Origin: Victivallales bacterium
Lineage (GTDB): Bacteria; Verrucomicrobiota; Lentisphaeria; Oligosphaerales; Oligosphaeraceae
Assembly: GCA_017535315.1 (NCBI GenBank)
Contig: JAFXUD010000039.1
Span: 36,322 to 100,321, forward strand
Direction: 5' to 3'
DNA length: 64,000 nt
A program made the translations under genes and the position numbers. Shown piece after piece: positions 16,073-26,039 of this stretch. How positions within the stretch are numbered: position 1 is the stretch's first letter; each line of letters starts with the position of its first letter. Below the pieces are notes generated by a model. It worked only from the letters and a program-made list of their open reading frames with translations. It ran no database searches and was not told the DNA's origin.

Positions 16073-18855
16073 TGAGACCTACGAAACTGACCCTATCCGC
16101 ATTTGGACCATATGCCGACAAGCAGGAACTGGACTTGACTGTTCTTGGAGACAAGGGCATCTACCTGATTACTGGCGATACAGGGGCTGGCAAGACCACG
16201 CTCTTTGACGCCATCACCTACGCTATCTTCGGTGAAGCCAGCGGCGATGTGCGTGAAGTCAACATGCTCCGTTCGGACTATGCGGACAAGGATACCCCGA
16301 CCCAGGTGAGTTTGGAGTTCACCCATAGGGGAAAGAACTACTCCATCACCCGTTTGCCAGCCCAAACGCGTCGTGCAAAAAGAGTGCAAGACGGCAATGA
16401 ATACGTTGAGGGAAAAGCAGAAGTCAGCTTGAAGCTGCCTGATGGGAGTGAACTAACGACCGAGAAAAACGTTAGCTCAAAAATCAAGGAGATCCTTGGC
16501 GTGGATCGCGACCAATTCAGTCAGATTGCGATGATTGCCCAGGGGAAATTTCAGGAATTGCTTTTGGCAGAGACAAACACACGTCTGAAAATCATTCGTG
16601 AGATTTTCAAGACCCAGCGCTTCGAGGCTTTCGAAAGGCAAGTCCAGGAGGAAAACTCCAGAATCAATAGGGAGTACGAAAAAATAAAGAACTCCCTTGC
16701 ACAGTATGTTAACGGCATTCGGTGTTCAGAAGAGAGTCCATTATTCTCTCAAGTCGAATTAAGCAAAAAAGGCGAGATGCCTTGGGAGGAGGTTGCTTTT
16801 CTGCTTGAGAATCTTGTGTCCGAGGAAACCAAACAGGAAAGAGTTGCAAAAGAACTTGTTGCCGTGAAGGAACAGGAAATCAATCAATTGACGGCACGCA
16901 TTGCCACGGCGAAGAATCAGGCAAAGGCACGTGAAGCCATTACAACGACGAAGGCACGCATCCAGGAACTGGAACCAAAGGAACAGGAGTTTAGCAAAAC
17001 CGCAGAACAGGTCAGGGGTGTCAACAACGTTCAGATTACAGAAAAGCAGCAGCAAATCGGCAAGATTGAGCAAACCCTGCCCTCATACGACCAATTGGCG
17101 GCATTGAAAACTCAGGTTGCGGAATCGCAGACTGCAATTGACAAGCTCAAGACGTCGATAGCAACCGCTGAAACAGAATTGCTGAACTCACAGAAAGATT
17201 ATCAGGCTCTGAAAACAGAGTTTCAGGCACTGACGGATTCTTCTGTCATCATTGAACGCATGAAGGGAGACCAAAAGGCCTTGGAAGAACGTCAAAAGGA
17301 GTTGAAAAAACTTGAGGCTGACCAGGCTGAATACAATAAGCTTGCCAATAAATTGGAGGAAGCACAGAAAAAGTATAAAGAAGAGCAGGCCAAGGCAACC
17401 AAAGCTCAGGAAACAGCGCAGGTTCAACGCACGCTCTTCAACAACGAGCAGGCGGGACTGATGGCAGAAACGCTGACGGAAGGCACCCCCTGCCCCGTCT
17501 GTGGGTCAACAGAACATCCGCATAAGGCGGTCAAGTCGGAAAAAGCCCCTACGGAAGCAGCAGTCAAGAAGGCTGAAAAAGCCGCGGCTGATGCCCAAAA
17601 GCTTGCCAATGACAAGAGTTCCGAAGCCAGTCAGTGCAAGGGACAGGTTGAAACTGCCTTGAGAACACTGTTGAGACAGTCAGAGACACTGCTGCAAGTC
17701 AAGGCTCTAGACCGTCTGGCTGAACAATTGCCGATTGAAGAAAAGAATACCGAAGAGAAACTCAAGGTTAAGAAATCCGAAATTCAAAAGGAGCAGAAAC
17801 GCCAGGAACGCTGGAAGGAACTGCAGACGCTGATTCCAGAGAAAGAGCAGACGCTTCAGACTGATACAGCAGAATTGGCAAACAAGAGGACAACCCTGGC
17901 AGCCCGCCAAACGCAGTTGGACGAACTGAACAAGCAGGTTGCTGAACTTGCACCAAATCTTTCCTATGCTGACAAGAAAACCGCCCAAAAGGCCCAAAAA
18001 ACAATCAAGAGTGAAATCACTGCGTTGCAAGATGCCATCAAGACCGCAGAAACAAATCTGCAAAACTGTAGGAATGAACTTACCCAAAAGCGTGGAGAGC
18101 TCACGCAGTCTCAAGATTTACTGAAAGACGCTGAAACGCTTGATATCGCGGTGGAGGAAGAAAACCTGATAAAATTGAATGACGCGAAGAAGACACTGAC
18201 CGAATCGCAGCAGGCAATCAAATCCATGCTGGATAGCAACATTATTACAAAAAACAACTTCTCCAAGAAACTGCAGGAAAGTTCTGAGGTACTTGAACGA
18301 AGCAATTGGCTGGATGTTCTCTCCAAAACAGTAAATGGCCAGTTGACTGGGAAACCGCACATTCAATTGGAGACCTATTATCAGATGGGGGTGTTTGACA
18401 GAATCATCATTCGTGCAAACTCCTATCTCATGAAGATGTCCAACGGCAAGTATGACCTGAAACGTCGGGAAGATTATTCAGGTGGCAAGCAGGTGGGACT
18501 AGACCTGAATGTCATCGACCATTACTGCGGCATGGAGCGTAGTGTCAAGTCCCTTTCAGGCGGCGAGACCTTTATCGCGGCCCTGTCGCTTGCACTTGGC
18601 TTCTCCGAAGAGATTCAGGCCACGGCGGGCGGCATCGCCCTGGATACGATGTATGTGGACGAGGGCTTCGGCACTCTGGATGAAGAGGCTCTTCAGCAGG
18701 CGCTGAAGGCTCTTAACGGCCTGACAGAGGGAAACCGTCTGATCGGCGTTATTTCACATGTCGAAGAACTGCGGAAAAACCTTGAGAAACAGATTGTCGT
18801 CACCAAAGCGGGCAAAAGCAGCAAACGGGGCAGTTCCGTTGAAATCCGCGTATAG
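16072..18855 (+). CDS. sbcC: Exonuclease subunit SbcC
   Basis: 927 aa Rad50/SMC-like ATPase partner of SbcD. I take ATG 16072 (MRPTKLTLSAFGPY), which overlaps the sbcD stop codon, instead of an in-frame upstream codon inside sbcD. Walker A GDTGAGKT is at 35-42. Long heptad-rich coiled coils flank a zinc hook CPVC at 474-477. The signature LSGGE is at 828-832 and Walker B MYVDEGFG at 860-867. Gln-loop segment IAQGKFQELLLA is present. Complete and of usual length. A terminator follows at 18911. Confidence 0.97.
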   Translation: MRPTKLTLSAFGPYADKQELDLTVLGDKGIYLITGDTGAGKTTLFDAITYAIFGEASGDVREVNMLRSDYADKDTPTQVSLEFTHRGKNYSITRLPAQTRRAKRVQDGNEYVEGKAEVSLKLPDGSELTTEKNVSSKIKEILGVDRDQFSQIAMIAQGKFQELLLAETNTRLKIIREIFKTQRFEAFERQVQEENSRINREYEKIKNSLAQYVNGIRCSEESPLFSQVELSKKGEMPWEEVAFLLENLVSEETKQERVAKELVAVKEQEINQLTARIATAKNQAKAREAITTTKARIQELEPKEQEFSKTAEQVRGVNNVQITEKQQQIGKIEQTLPSYDQLAALKTQVAESQTAIDKLKTSIATAETELLNSQKDYQALKTEFQALTDSSVIIERMKGDQKALEERQKELKKLEADQAEYNKLANKLEEAQKKYKEEQAKATKAQETAQVQRTLFNNEQAGLMAETLTEGTPCPVCGSTEHPHKAVKSEKAPTEAAVKKAEKAAADAQKLANDKSSEASQCKGQVETALRTLLRQSETLLQVKALDRLAEQLPIEEKNTEEKLKVKKSEIQKEQKRQERWKELQTLIPEKEQTLQTDTAELANKRTTLAARQTQLDELNKQVAELAPNLSYADKKTAQKAQKTIKSEITALQDAIKTAETNLQNCRNELTQKRGELTQSQDLLKDAETLDIAVEEENLIKLNDAKKTLTESQQAIKSMLDSNIITKNNFSKKLQESSEVLERSNWLDVLSKTVNGQLTGKPHIQLETYYQMGVFDRIIIRANSYLMKMSNGKYDLKRREDYSGGKQVGLDLNVIDHYCGMERSVKSLSGGETFIAALSLALGFSEEIQATAGGIALDTMYVDEGFGTLDEEALQQALKALNGLTEGNRLIGVISHVEELRKNLEKQIVVTKAGKSSKRGSSVEIRV

Positions 18856-18910
18856 CACCCCATAGCACTAGCAGATTCCCTAGAATGACAATGTAAATAT
18901 TCTGAACTAT

Positions 18911-18950
18911 AGAGGTGATTTCGCGCTAACTTTGAAATCACCTCTTTTTT
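18911..18950 (+). terminator. Terminator of the sbcDC operon
   Basis: AGAGGTGATTTC (18911-18922) pairs perfectly with GAAATCACCTCT (18934-18945) over an 11-nt loop and continues into seven T residues. The stem is a sequence relative of the AGAGGTAATTTCAAA terminal repeat at 11790. Confidence 0.88.
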
Positions 18951-19044
18951 TGGGGGGAAAATTATATAATTGAGTTACCGAGCAGTAATTGTCTGGTAGA
19001 CAAACTCTTGAACATCTAGAACATCAAGTATATTTAGGAAATCA

Positions 19045-19240
19045 GTAACTATTCAGAAGGGTAAGCCGCGTTAGCGGCGACAAGAACATAGCCGTGGGTG
19101 AAGCGAGCGCCTTTGGCGCGAGCGAAACCCACGGGACAAGCAATCCCCCCGATTACCTCTCGCCTTGCCGCGTAGCGTAGCGAAGCGGCAAGGCGCAGAA
19201 AAAGAGCCAGCCGATACCAATCCCCCTTCTGAATAGTTAC
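19045..19240. repeat. Structured inverted-repeat element, family A copy 1
   Basis: 196 bp bounded by a perfect 17-bp inverted repeat (GTAACTATTCAGAAGGG and its complement). Inside are three stems: GCCGC/GCGGC near the left end, a long CCGTGGGT/ACCCACGG stem with an inner GCGCC/GGCGC tip (about 19090-19134), and CGCCTTGCCGC/GCGGCAAGGCG (about 19162-19196). A second copy in the opposite orientation is at 34964-35162, and family B copies (19844, 52572) share the core. No coding capacity. Together with the 18911 terminator it explains most of the 436-bp gap 18856-19291. Confidence 0.75.
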
Positions 19241-19291
19241 GGAAACCAAATATGATACTTCCTTTTTGTATAGTGTATACCAAGGGGAATA

Positions 19292-19819
19292 TCAAGCCGT
19301 GACGGGGCCGTCTCCGCAGAATTTTCTTCGTCCGCACTTAACGCAGCAGGCTCCGCGCCAGACAGAATCGAACTGCTCGCAGAGCGGTTCCACCAAAGAC
19401 GGCTCGTCGGTCAGGATGCCGTTCTCGAAGTTGCGGCGGCTGTCGCTCTTCGCGCCCAGTCCCGCGCCCGTCAGATTGGCGCTGCCGAAGTAGGCCTTTG
19501 TCCCGTCAGCGATGATGCACTTGAAGTGGACGCGCGGGCAGAGTACCCGCTCCATCTGCGTCCAAAGGCGAGGATAGCGGTCAAAATCCTGTCGGAAGTT
19601 GGGGCCTGGCTCCTTGGCGTGGATAAGGCGGATATCGACCCCTCGCGCCAGCAGTTGATCAAGCACGCCCAGAAAGGGAATCATCTCCCTTTCTCCAGGC
19701 ATGGCAACGTACATGTCCTTGATGTCGGCGGTGGCAATCCAGAGCCGTTTTTTCGTATGTGGGACGAGTCCGCAGATGACTTTGTCATAGATTTCGTGAT
19801 TTGTAATAAACAGATTCAT
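19292..19819 (-). CDS. Single-HKD phospholipase D-like protein
   Basis: 175 aa. One phospholipase D motif is clear: VHFKCIIADGTKAYFGSANLTGAG with His98, Lys100 and Asp105 (H-x-K-x4-D) followed by the G-S-A-N-L-T-G element. A single motif per chain is usual for Nuc/bacterial endonuclease-type members that work as dimers. The C-terminus has a Cys cluster (CCVKCGRRKFC, 158-168) that could bind zinc. No signal peptide. A cytosolic nuclease or phosphodiesterase is the likeliest role. It stands alone between two structured repeat elements, on the edge of the 20-32 kb island. Confidence 0.8.
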   Translation of the reverse strand: MNLFITNHEIYDKVICGLVPHTKKRLWIATADIKDMYVAMPGEREMIPFLGVLDQLLARGVDIRLIHAKEPGPNFRQDFDRYPRLWTQMERVLCPRVHFKCIIADGTKAYFGSANLTGAGLGAKSDSRRNFENGILTDEPSLVEPLCEQFDSVWRGACCVKCGRRKFCGDGPVTA

Positions 19820-19843
19820 TGCTATTTCTTAGGGAATTTTATT

Positions 19844-20060
19844 CTTTAGTTGCCAATTGGACTATACCAACAGAGAAGAGCCGCGTAAGCGGCTGCAAGA
19901 GCATAGCCGTGGGTGGAGCGAAGCCGCGACAGCGGCGAAGCGAAACCCACGGTCAGATGCCCACCCCAGTCTCCGTGCGCCTTGCCGCTTAGCGCAGCGA
20001 CGCGGCAAGGCGCATCCTGTCTATCGACCAGTGATGAATAATGTCATCAGGAAACTCAAG
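19844..20060. repeat. Structured inverted-repeat element, family B copy 1
   Basis: 217 bp homologous end to end with 52572-52778, from CTTTAGTTGCC to TCAGGAAACTCAAG. The ends form an imperfect inverted repeat (CTTTAGTTGCC versus CTTGAGTTTCC). The three-stem core is shared with family A, but the tip of the middle stem reads GCCGC/GCGGC instead of GCGCC/GGCGC. The bases from 20061 to 20268 that follow are A+T-rich and hold no gene I can support. Confidence 0.75.
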
Positions 20061-20268
20061 GATATTATTCCCATTTCTTGTGCCTCCACTAATGGCAAAG
20101 CAAATCACATGCCAATGACTGGCAGCCTTGATTCGAGCAGAATGGTTTTGCCATGATTGTCCTGTCCTGCTCATAAAATAATCATAGTGGTTAATTAATG
20201 CAACTAGTCATTGTGCAAAATAACAATTCATGTCATATATTACACAGCAATCGGTCAAAAAATGATTT

Positions 20269-20286
20269 TTGGCATTTTGTTTGCAT
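20269..20286 (+). promoter_or_regulatory. Sigma-54 (-24/-12) promoter of the exonuclease-activator operon
   Basis: TTGGCATTTTGTTTGCAT has the invariant GG and GC dinucleotides separated by exactly 10 bp, in a TGGCA-N6-TTGC context. Transcription would begin near 20296-20298, about 43 nt before the exonuclease start codon. Two further copies of the pattern drive the divergent operons at 29.5 kb. Since the operon encodes a sigma-54 activator, positive autoregulation is likely. Confidence 0.75.
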
Positions 20287-20339
20287 TATACTTAGAGGTA
20301 ATTTCAAAACGTAAACCAAAAGCCAAAAAGGAAACTTCA

Positions 20340-20873
20340 ATGAAACTGGCTGGACTTGATTTTGAGACGGCGAACGGAAAGAGCGGGAGCATCTGCGCGG
20401 CGGGCTGCGCCATTCTTGACGATGGCGTATTGACGGAGAGCCGCGAGTGGCTCATCTGTCCCCACAAGGGCTACCGCTGGATGCGGCCCGATTTCACGGA
20501 GATACACGGGCTTTCCTACTGGGATGTCTGCAACTGCGCCGAATTCGCCTGCATCTGGCCCGAGCTGCAACGGATGCTTCTTTCCGTCGACTGCGTCATC
20601 ATCCACAACGCCCCGTTTGACTTGGGACACCTGCGGAGCGTTCTGGAATTGTATGAGCTGCCTCCAGTTGAGTTTGACTATGCCGACAGCGTCGTCATCT
20701 CCCGCAGGCTCTTTCCCGAAATGCCCTCCCATTCGCTGGATGCCATGGCGGAACGCTTCGGCATCGTTTTCCACCATCACGATGCATTGGAGGACGCTAT
20801 GGCCTGCGCCTCCATCATCGCCCGTACAGGCATCCCAGAAGGATACATACGTCATTTTTCAACAGGAGACTGA
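20340..20873 (+). CDS. DnaQ-like DEDDh 3'-5' exonuclease
   Basis: 177 aa. Start at ATG 20340, preceded by AAAAAGGAAACTTCA; a longer in-frame extension has no ribosome-binding site and would begin upstream of the promoter. Catalytic residues are complete: Asp7 and Glu9 (LDFET), Asp94 (HNAPFD), and His147/Asp152 (H-x-A-x2-D in HHHDALEDA). This is the epsilon-like fold used for proofreading and RNA or ssDNA trimming. It is too short for a polymerase-linked subunit and lacks a clamp-binding tail, so a stand-alone exonuclease is likely. One base separates its stop from the sigma-54 activator gene, so the two are co-expressed. Confidence 0.9.
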   Translation: MKLAGLDFETANGKSGSICAAGCAILDDGVLTESREWLICPHKGYRWMRPDFTEIHGLSYWDVCNCAEFACIWPELQRMLLSVDCVIIHNAPFDLGHLRSVLELYELPPVEFDYADSVVISRRLFPEMPSHSLDAMAERFGIVFHHHDALEDAMACASIIARTGIPEGYIRHFSTGD

Positions 20874-20874
20874 T

Positions 20875-22347
<1,473 letters not shown>

Positions 22348-22363
22348 ATTGCAGTCGCACCCC

Positions 22364-22476
22364 AATTAACGCCTAATGGGACAGGAACGACGGGAGCGAC
22401 GGGAGCGACAGAGCAAAGTCACTAACACAATTGGGCTGTCCCTCCCGTCCCTCATGTCTCTCCCGTCCCTTTTAAG
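22364..22476. repeat. Palindromic 113-bp repeat, copy 1
   Basis: Begins AATTAACGCCTAATGGGACAGGA and ends in CTCCCGTCCCTTTTAAG. The two halves are imperfect complements (GGGACAGG..GGGAGCGAC against GTCCCTCCCGTCCC), so a long hairpin would form. The left half carries a tandem GACGGGAGC/GACGGGAGC. The repeat lies directly after the activator gene and might terminate its transcript. Copy 2 follows after 41 bp. Confidence 0.65.
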
Positions 22477-22517
22477 TCAGGAGTATTAGCTTGTTCACCG
22501 TCGCTACCCCCGTCAGT

Positions 22518-22631
22518 AATTAACGCCTAATGGGACAGGAGAGACAGGAGGGACGGGAGCGACAAAAACAAAAGACCTATTGTCATTTCGCTATCCCTCC
22601 CGTCCTGCCTGTCTCTCCCGTCCCTTTTAAG
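22518..22631. repeat. Palindromic 114-bp repeat, copy 2
   Basis: Direct repeat of the preceding element with the same first 20 bases and the same CTCCCGTCCCTTTTAAG end, but a diverged middle (ACAAAAACAAAAGACC). It ends exactly where the truncated DUF234-like reading frame begins, which suggests it marks the breakpoint. The remainder of the 319-bp gap 22348-22666 is the short spacer between copies. Confidence 0.65.
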
Positions 22632-22993
22632 TTCCGCTTCATTATCAAATCCTGACACAGGTTCGTATGTTCGATGAACTTCGGAAGCTGATTCTGCGGG
22701 ACTACGAGGTCTTTTCGGGCATCGCCCTTGAAAGGTATTTTCATGCAAAGTTCATTGAGGAGCATTCCTACTCGCATCTGGGTGGATGGTGGGATCGCAA
22801 GGGGGATAATGAGATTGATTTAATCGGTGAGAACGAGTTCAAGGGGACACTGGATTTCTTCGAGATCAAACGTGATTCCAGGCGAATTGATCTTAATGTT
22901 CTGCAACGCAAGGCATCTGCGTTTTTCAATCAGAACCCTGACCTTCAGTCAAGGACTTTGACCTTCTCAGGGCTCTCCCTGCAGGACATGTAG
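22631..22993 (+). pseudogene. C-terminal remnant of a DUF234-type ATPase
   Basis: The frame is open from just after a TAA at 22628; the first ATG is at 22667 with no ribosome-binding site. The 108 residues from that ATG contain GWWDRKGDNEIDLIGENEF..LDFFEIKR, a PD-(D/E)xK-like nuclease motif (Asp, Glu, Glu-x-Lys) that forms the C-terminal DUF234 domain of bacterial/archaeal STAND-like ATPases. The ATPase part expected upstream (about 300 residues) is missing, so I read this as a 5'-truncated remnant. A stand-alone small nuclease is a less likely alternative. Confidence 0.7.
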
Positions 22994-23016
22994 TACCTGA
23001 ATCCATGACATATCAT

Positions 23017-23457
23017 CTAGCGTAGCTGCGGTTTGTCGTCGCCGTGGATTTTTTGTTCAAGGGGCAGGAGCAGGGGCTTGCAGCGTTCCGCAAGGTCAGG
23101 GGCGAATGTTTCGATGAACTCCTTAAGGCGCGCCAAGTCGTCTTCGGAAGACGCCAGTGCTACTGCCTTGCGGAAGCAGCGTTCAGCAAGTCCCACAGTG
23201 CCAAAGTACTTTAGATGCGCCGTGGCAAGATACAGAAACATGTAGCAGTCACAGGCTCGGCACTCCGCCTCCAACAGACAGCGGACGGCATTGTCGTGGT
23301 CATGAAGGTCATGCTCCCATCCACGCGCACACAAGATCAGGTGCTCTGGCACAACTTGCGACGCATGGCTTTCCGCCTCGCGTAGCAACTCCCTGGCTTT
23401 GTCGGGATTGTTCTGTGCCAACTCGGTGGCTTTTACAAACAACTCAGAGTATCTCAT
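23017..23457 (-). CDS. Small TPR-like helical protein
   Basis: 146 aa, last gene of the left-going sigma-54 operon; its start overlaps the 3' end of the ankyrin-like gene by 14 nt. It is made of short amphipathic helices with TPR-like spacing (ELFVKATELAQNNPDKARELLREAESHA; YLATAHLKYFGTVGLAERCFRKAVALASS). A cluster of Cys/His residues (CRACDCYMF) lies near residue 68. Likely a scaffold or adaptor; I do not recognise a named family. Confidence 0.7.
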   Translation of the reverse strand: MRYSELFVKATELAQNNPDKARELLREAESHASQVVPEHLILCARGWEHDLHDHDNAVRCLLEAECRACDCYMFLYLATAHLKYFGTVGLAERCFRKAVALASSEDDLARLKEFIETFAPDLAERCKPLLLPLEQKIHGDDKPQLR

Positions 23458-24487
23458 AGGCTTCTTTGCATAGATTGTAACTCAGGTTCAAATGGTTGCG
23501 GGCGTCGGGATCGCAGCCATACTTTATCAGCGCCTCCTCCAGTTCTTCCCTTCCGCATCTGTACAGGCAATACCAGAGGGGCGTGTTGCCCAGCTTGTCC
23601 TTGGTCTTGCTGATGCCAGGGTACAGTTGCTCAAGGGTGTCAAGCACTTTGATTCCTCGCCCATCTGCGCATGAGCAACAGCAGATAAGCCAATCCTGGG
23701 GTGCAAGAATGGCTGTCATTGCCTTGGTGCGGTGACGCAGCAAATGGGAAATGATATTGTAGGCTCTATAATGCATTATTTCACGCAACAGTGATGCCGT
23801 CAGTTTCTTTCCAGTGAGAGTTAATTCAAGTTCGAATAGTGAAATTGAATCTTCCGCCATTGCTTGTTCCATTTTTTTAGACAGCTCATAGTGCCTTTTG
23901 GCATCCATGAATACAAGTCCAGGTGGAATCAAGTCGTGCACAGCATGCTTATACTTGAACATGGCAAGTTTGATGTCGGAATTGTCAATCATGACAATAT
24001 CTACGCAATCATCTGGAACACATCCACAATAGCACCAGGTGATTTTCCGCATCAAAGTCCAGAAGAATGCTCGAATAATGTCTGGCAGCACATTTTTCAT
24101 CGAGAGTATTCTGGCGATAGCATTGAATGCACGATGATAGAATTCATGATGGCGGGAGTGCATCAAGTATTCACCGATTCTCTTCAAAAGGGGCATATCA
24201 TCCTCTTGCAAGTGCTTCAGAAACGAAGGCATTAGCACCATATCGCCCCATTTGTTGCTTTTTTGCAAGATGTCTTCTATTGGAATGAACGTTTTCTCCA
24301 ATGTCTCATTGGATTCTTCTTGTGCAGGTTGCCGCTTATAAACAATCTCTGTATAAAGATGTTGGCTACAAAAATCGATTATCTGTCGTATGGGGGCATC
24401 TTTTTCCCAAAGCTCCTCGTATTCCTGAACAAGTTTGGTGAATTGTTTGGTGTATTGTGTGTTATAATCTAATTCATCCATCATCAA
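23444..24487 (-). CDS. Ankyrin-like helical protein of the AAA/VWA operon
   Basis: 347 aa, starting with a 4-nt overlap with the VWA gene. The C-terminal third contains ankyrin-type phrases: DKLGNTPLWYCLYRCGREELEEALIKYGCDPDARNHLNLSYN, that is one good repeat and a partial one. The N-terminal two thirds are alpha-helical and Cys-rich (WCYCGCVPDDC, CCCSCADG) without a fold I can name. Probably a protein-interaction subunit working with the ATPases encoded upstream. Confidence 0.65.
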   Translation of the reverse strand: MMMDELDYNTQYTKQFTKLVQEYEELWEKDAPIRQIIDFCSQHLYTEIVYKRQPAQEESNETLEKTFIPIEDILQKSNKWGDMVLMPSFLKHLQEDDMPLLKRIGEYLMHSRHHEFYHRAFNAIARILSMKNVLPDIIRAFFWTLMRKITWCYCGCVPDDCVDIVMIDNSDIKLAMFKYKHAVHDLIPPGLVFMDAKRHYELSKKMEQAMAEDSISLFELELTLTGKKLTASLLREIMHYRAYNIISHLLRHRTKAMTAILAPQDWLICCCSCADGRGIKVLDTLEQLYPGISKTKDKLGNTPLWYCLYRCGREELEEALIKYGCDPDARNHLNLSYNLCKEAYEIL

Positions 24488-26034
24488 CTCTCCCTGCTAT
24501 GTTTCAATTTAATGCAGCGTCCCCAAGTGGCGGGGGTGCGTCCGTCCTGCGTCAGCACCCACAGCACAGGATAGCGCGGTTTTGTTTCAGGAGCATCGCC
24601 AAAGCCATCCGTCAGGTAGATGAATATCTCTGGCTTCAGGCGATGTTCGCGGACATAATTGAATGGCGGAACGAAGGAGGTGCCGCCGTGCCCGTAGCTC
24701 TCCCACTGGTAATTTCGCGGAAAGTGCTTGATTTCGCTGAAGGTCTCCACATGCTGGATGGTGCAGTCGCACTGGATGACGGTCAAGTCGTATTTGCCGA
24801 AGGAGTTGAGCAGACTGGAGAGCTCCGCGAAGAATTGGGGCAAATCGCCCGTGGTGCTGCCGCTGGTGTCGATTGCCATGACCGCGTTCATCCGATTGTC
24901 GCGATAGGAGGGCAGATAGAGCTTCCTTGAAACATGTCTGCGTTCTGGAGGCAGCCAGCGACGCGAGCCGCCATAGCAGCTTGTGACGAACTGCCGAAGC
25001 AATTCCCGCCATGGCAGTTCAGGCTTGCGAAGCTTTTCCACAATGCCTTGTATATGCGCTGGCAGATGCCCCTGCGTGCGCTCTATGACCTGCGCCGTCT
25101 GTATGATAATGCGGCGCATCCATTCCACCGACTGCGCATCCCAGGCAGGCGTTTCTGAAATGCTGGATTCTCCTGTCGTGCTGTCGCCATCCGCATTTTC
25201 GCCATTGTCAGAACTCGCAGCTTCGCTGGAACGGTTTCCTGAATTGCCACTGCTTTTGTTTCCATTTTGTTCATCACTGTCATTTTGCGAATCCGAACCT
25301 GCTCCGCCTTTTCCAGTCGCGGGTGTATTCTCTTCCTCGCCTTCGGATGACTTGTTGCCCCCTTTTCCCTCTTCGTTGCCTCCTTTTCTTTTTCCCTCTT
25401 TAGTGTCCTCAAGAGGTTTCTCGCCACACCCTGAAAAGATGTGCTCGTCAAAGCCTTCGCCGTTTTCCTGCCCTTTGATGTGCTCCGATTGTTTTCCTGG
25501 AGCCTTGAAATTGCCATTGTCATCAGGGAACCCTCCGCCTTTGCTTGAAGGAAAAATGCCACCGTTATGGGGAGCCAAAACTGCATTCTTGGATTTCCGC
25601 TGTGATTTATGCCCCAGTTTTTCGTAGATTTCCTCTGCGGAAAGGCCATCCCAGTCAGGATCGTGGGATAGGACGAAGGGCTCCTTCATCTTCTCTTTCT
25701 GGAGAATAAAATGAATCTCCAGGTCTGCGGCGATATTGAACAGATGCTGATTGCGTGTCTGGTAGCGCACGCCGTGCATCAGAACGCAGTGCCACGCCTC
25801 ATGCGCCATGACGAAAAGCCGCTCCTCCAAATCCAGCTTAGCATAGAAAGATATGCTCATCATGATGCGCCGTCCGTCTGTGCAGGCGGTTCGCAATCTG
25901 TTTCCAGGCATGGGGACCAGTTCCAGATTCATGAGAATCAAACCGATGAATGGCTGCCTTGTCAGTAGCTTCTGCCTGTCCTGCTCCATGCTCTTCAGGA
26001 CAGCCGCCGCCTTTTGCTCGAATGTCTTTTCCAT
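24484..26034 (-). CDS. Metallopeptidase-like/VWA domain protein (DUF2201 type)
   Basis: 516 aa from ATG 26034, which starts 5 nt after the MoxR-like gene ends; an in-frame ATG at 26058 inside that gene is possible. Residues 78-87 read HEAWHCVLMH, an H-E-x-x-H zincin-like motif with a third His. A long low-complexity linker of Gly/Ser/Asn/Glu spans about 180-300. The C-terminal VWA-like domain begins AIDTSGSTTGDLPQFF with the MIDAS D-x-S-x-S at Asp389, and continues to LTDGFGD. Proteins of this build are partners of MoxR ATPases, which remodel a target through the VWA domain. Whether the peptidase half is active cannot be judged. Confidence 0.85.
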   Translation of the reverse strand: MEKTFEQKAAAVLKSMEQDRQKLLTRQPFIGLILMNLELVPMPGNRLRTACTDGRRIMMSISFYAKLDLEERLFVMAHEAWHCVLMHGVRYQTRNQHLFNIAADLEIHFILQKEKMKEPFVLSHDPDWDGLSAEEIYEKLGHKSQRKSKNAVLAPHNGGIFPSSKGGGFPDDNGNFKAPGKQSEHIKGQENGEGFDEHIFSGCGEKPLEDTKEGKRKGGNEEGKGGNKSSEGEEENTPATGKGGAGSDSQNDSDEQNGNKSSGNSGNRSSEAASSDNGENADGDSTTGESSISETPAWDAQSVEWMRRIIIQTAQVIERTQGHLPAHIQGIVEKLRKPELPWRELLRQFVTSCYGGSRRWLPPERRHVSRKLYLPSYRDNRMNAVMAIDTSGSTTGDLPQFFAELSSLLNSFGKYDLTVIQCDCTIQHVETFSEIKHFPRNYQWESYGHGGTSFVPPFNYVREHRLKPEIFIYLTDGFGDAPETKPRYPVLWVLTQDGRTPATWGRCIKLKHSRES

Positions 26035-26039
26035 ATATG

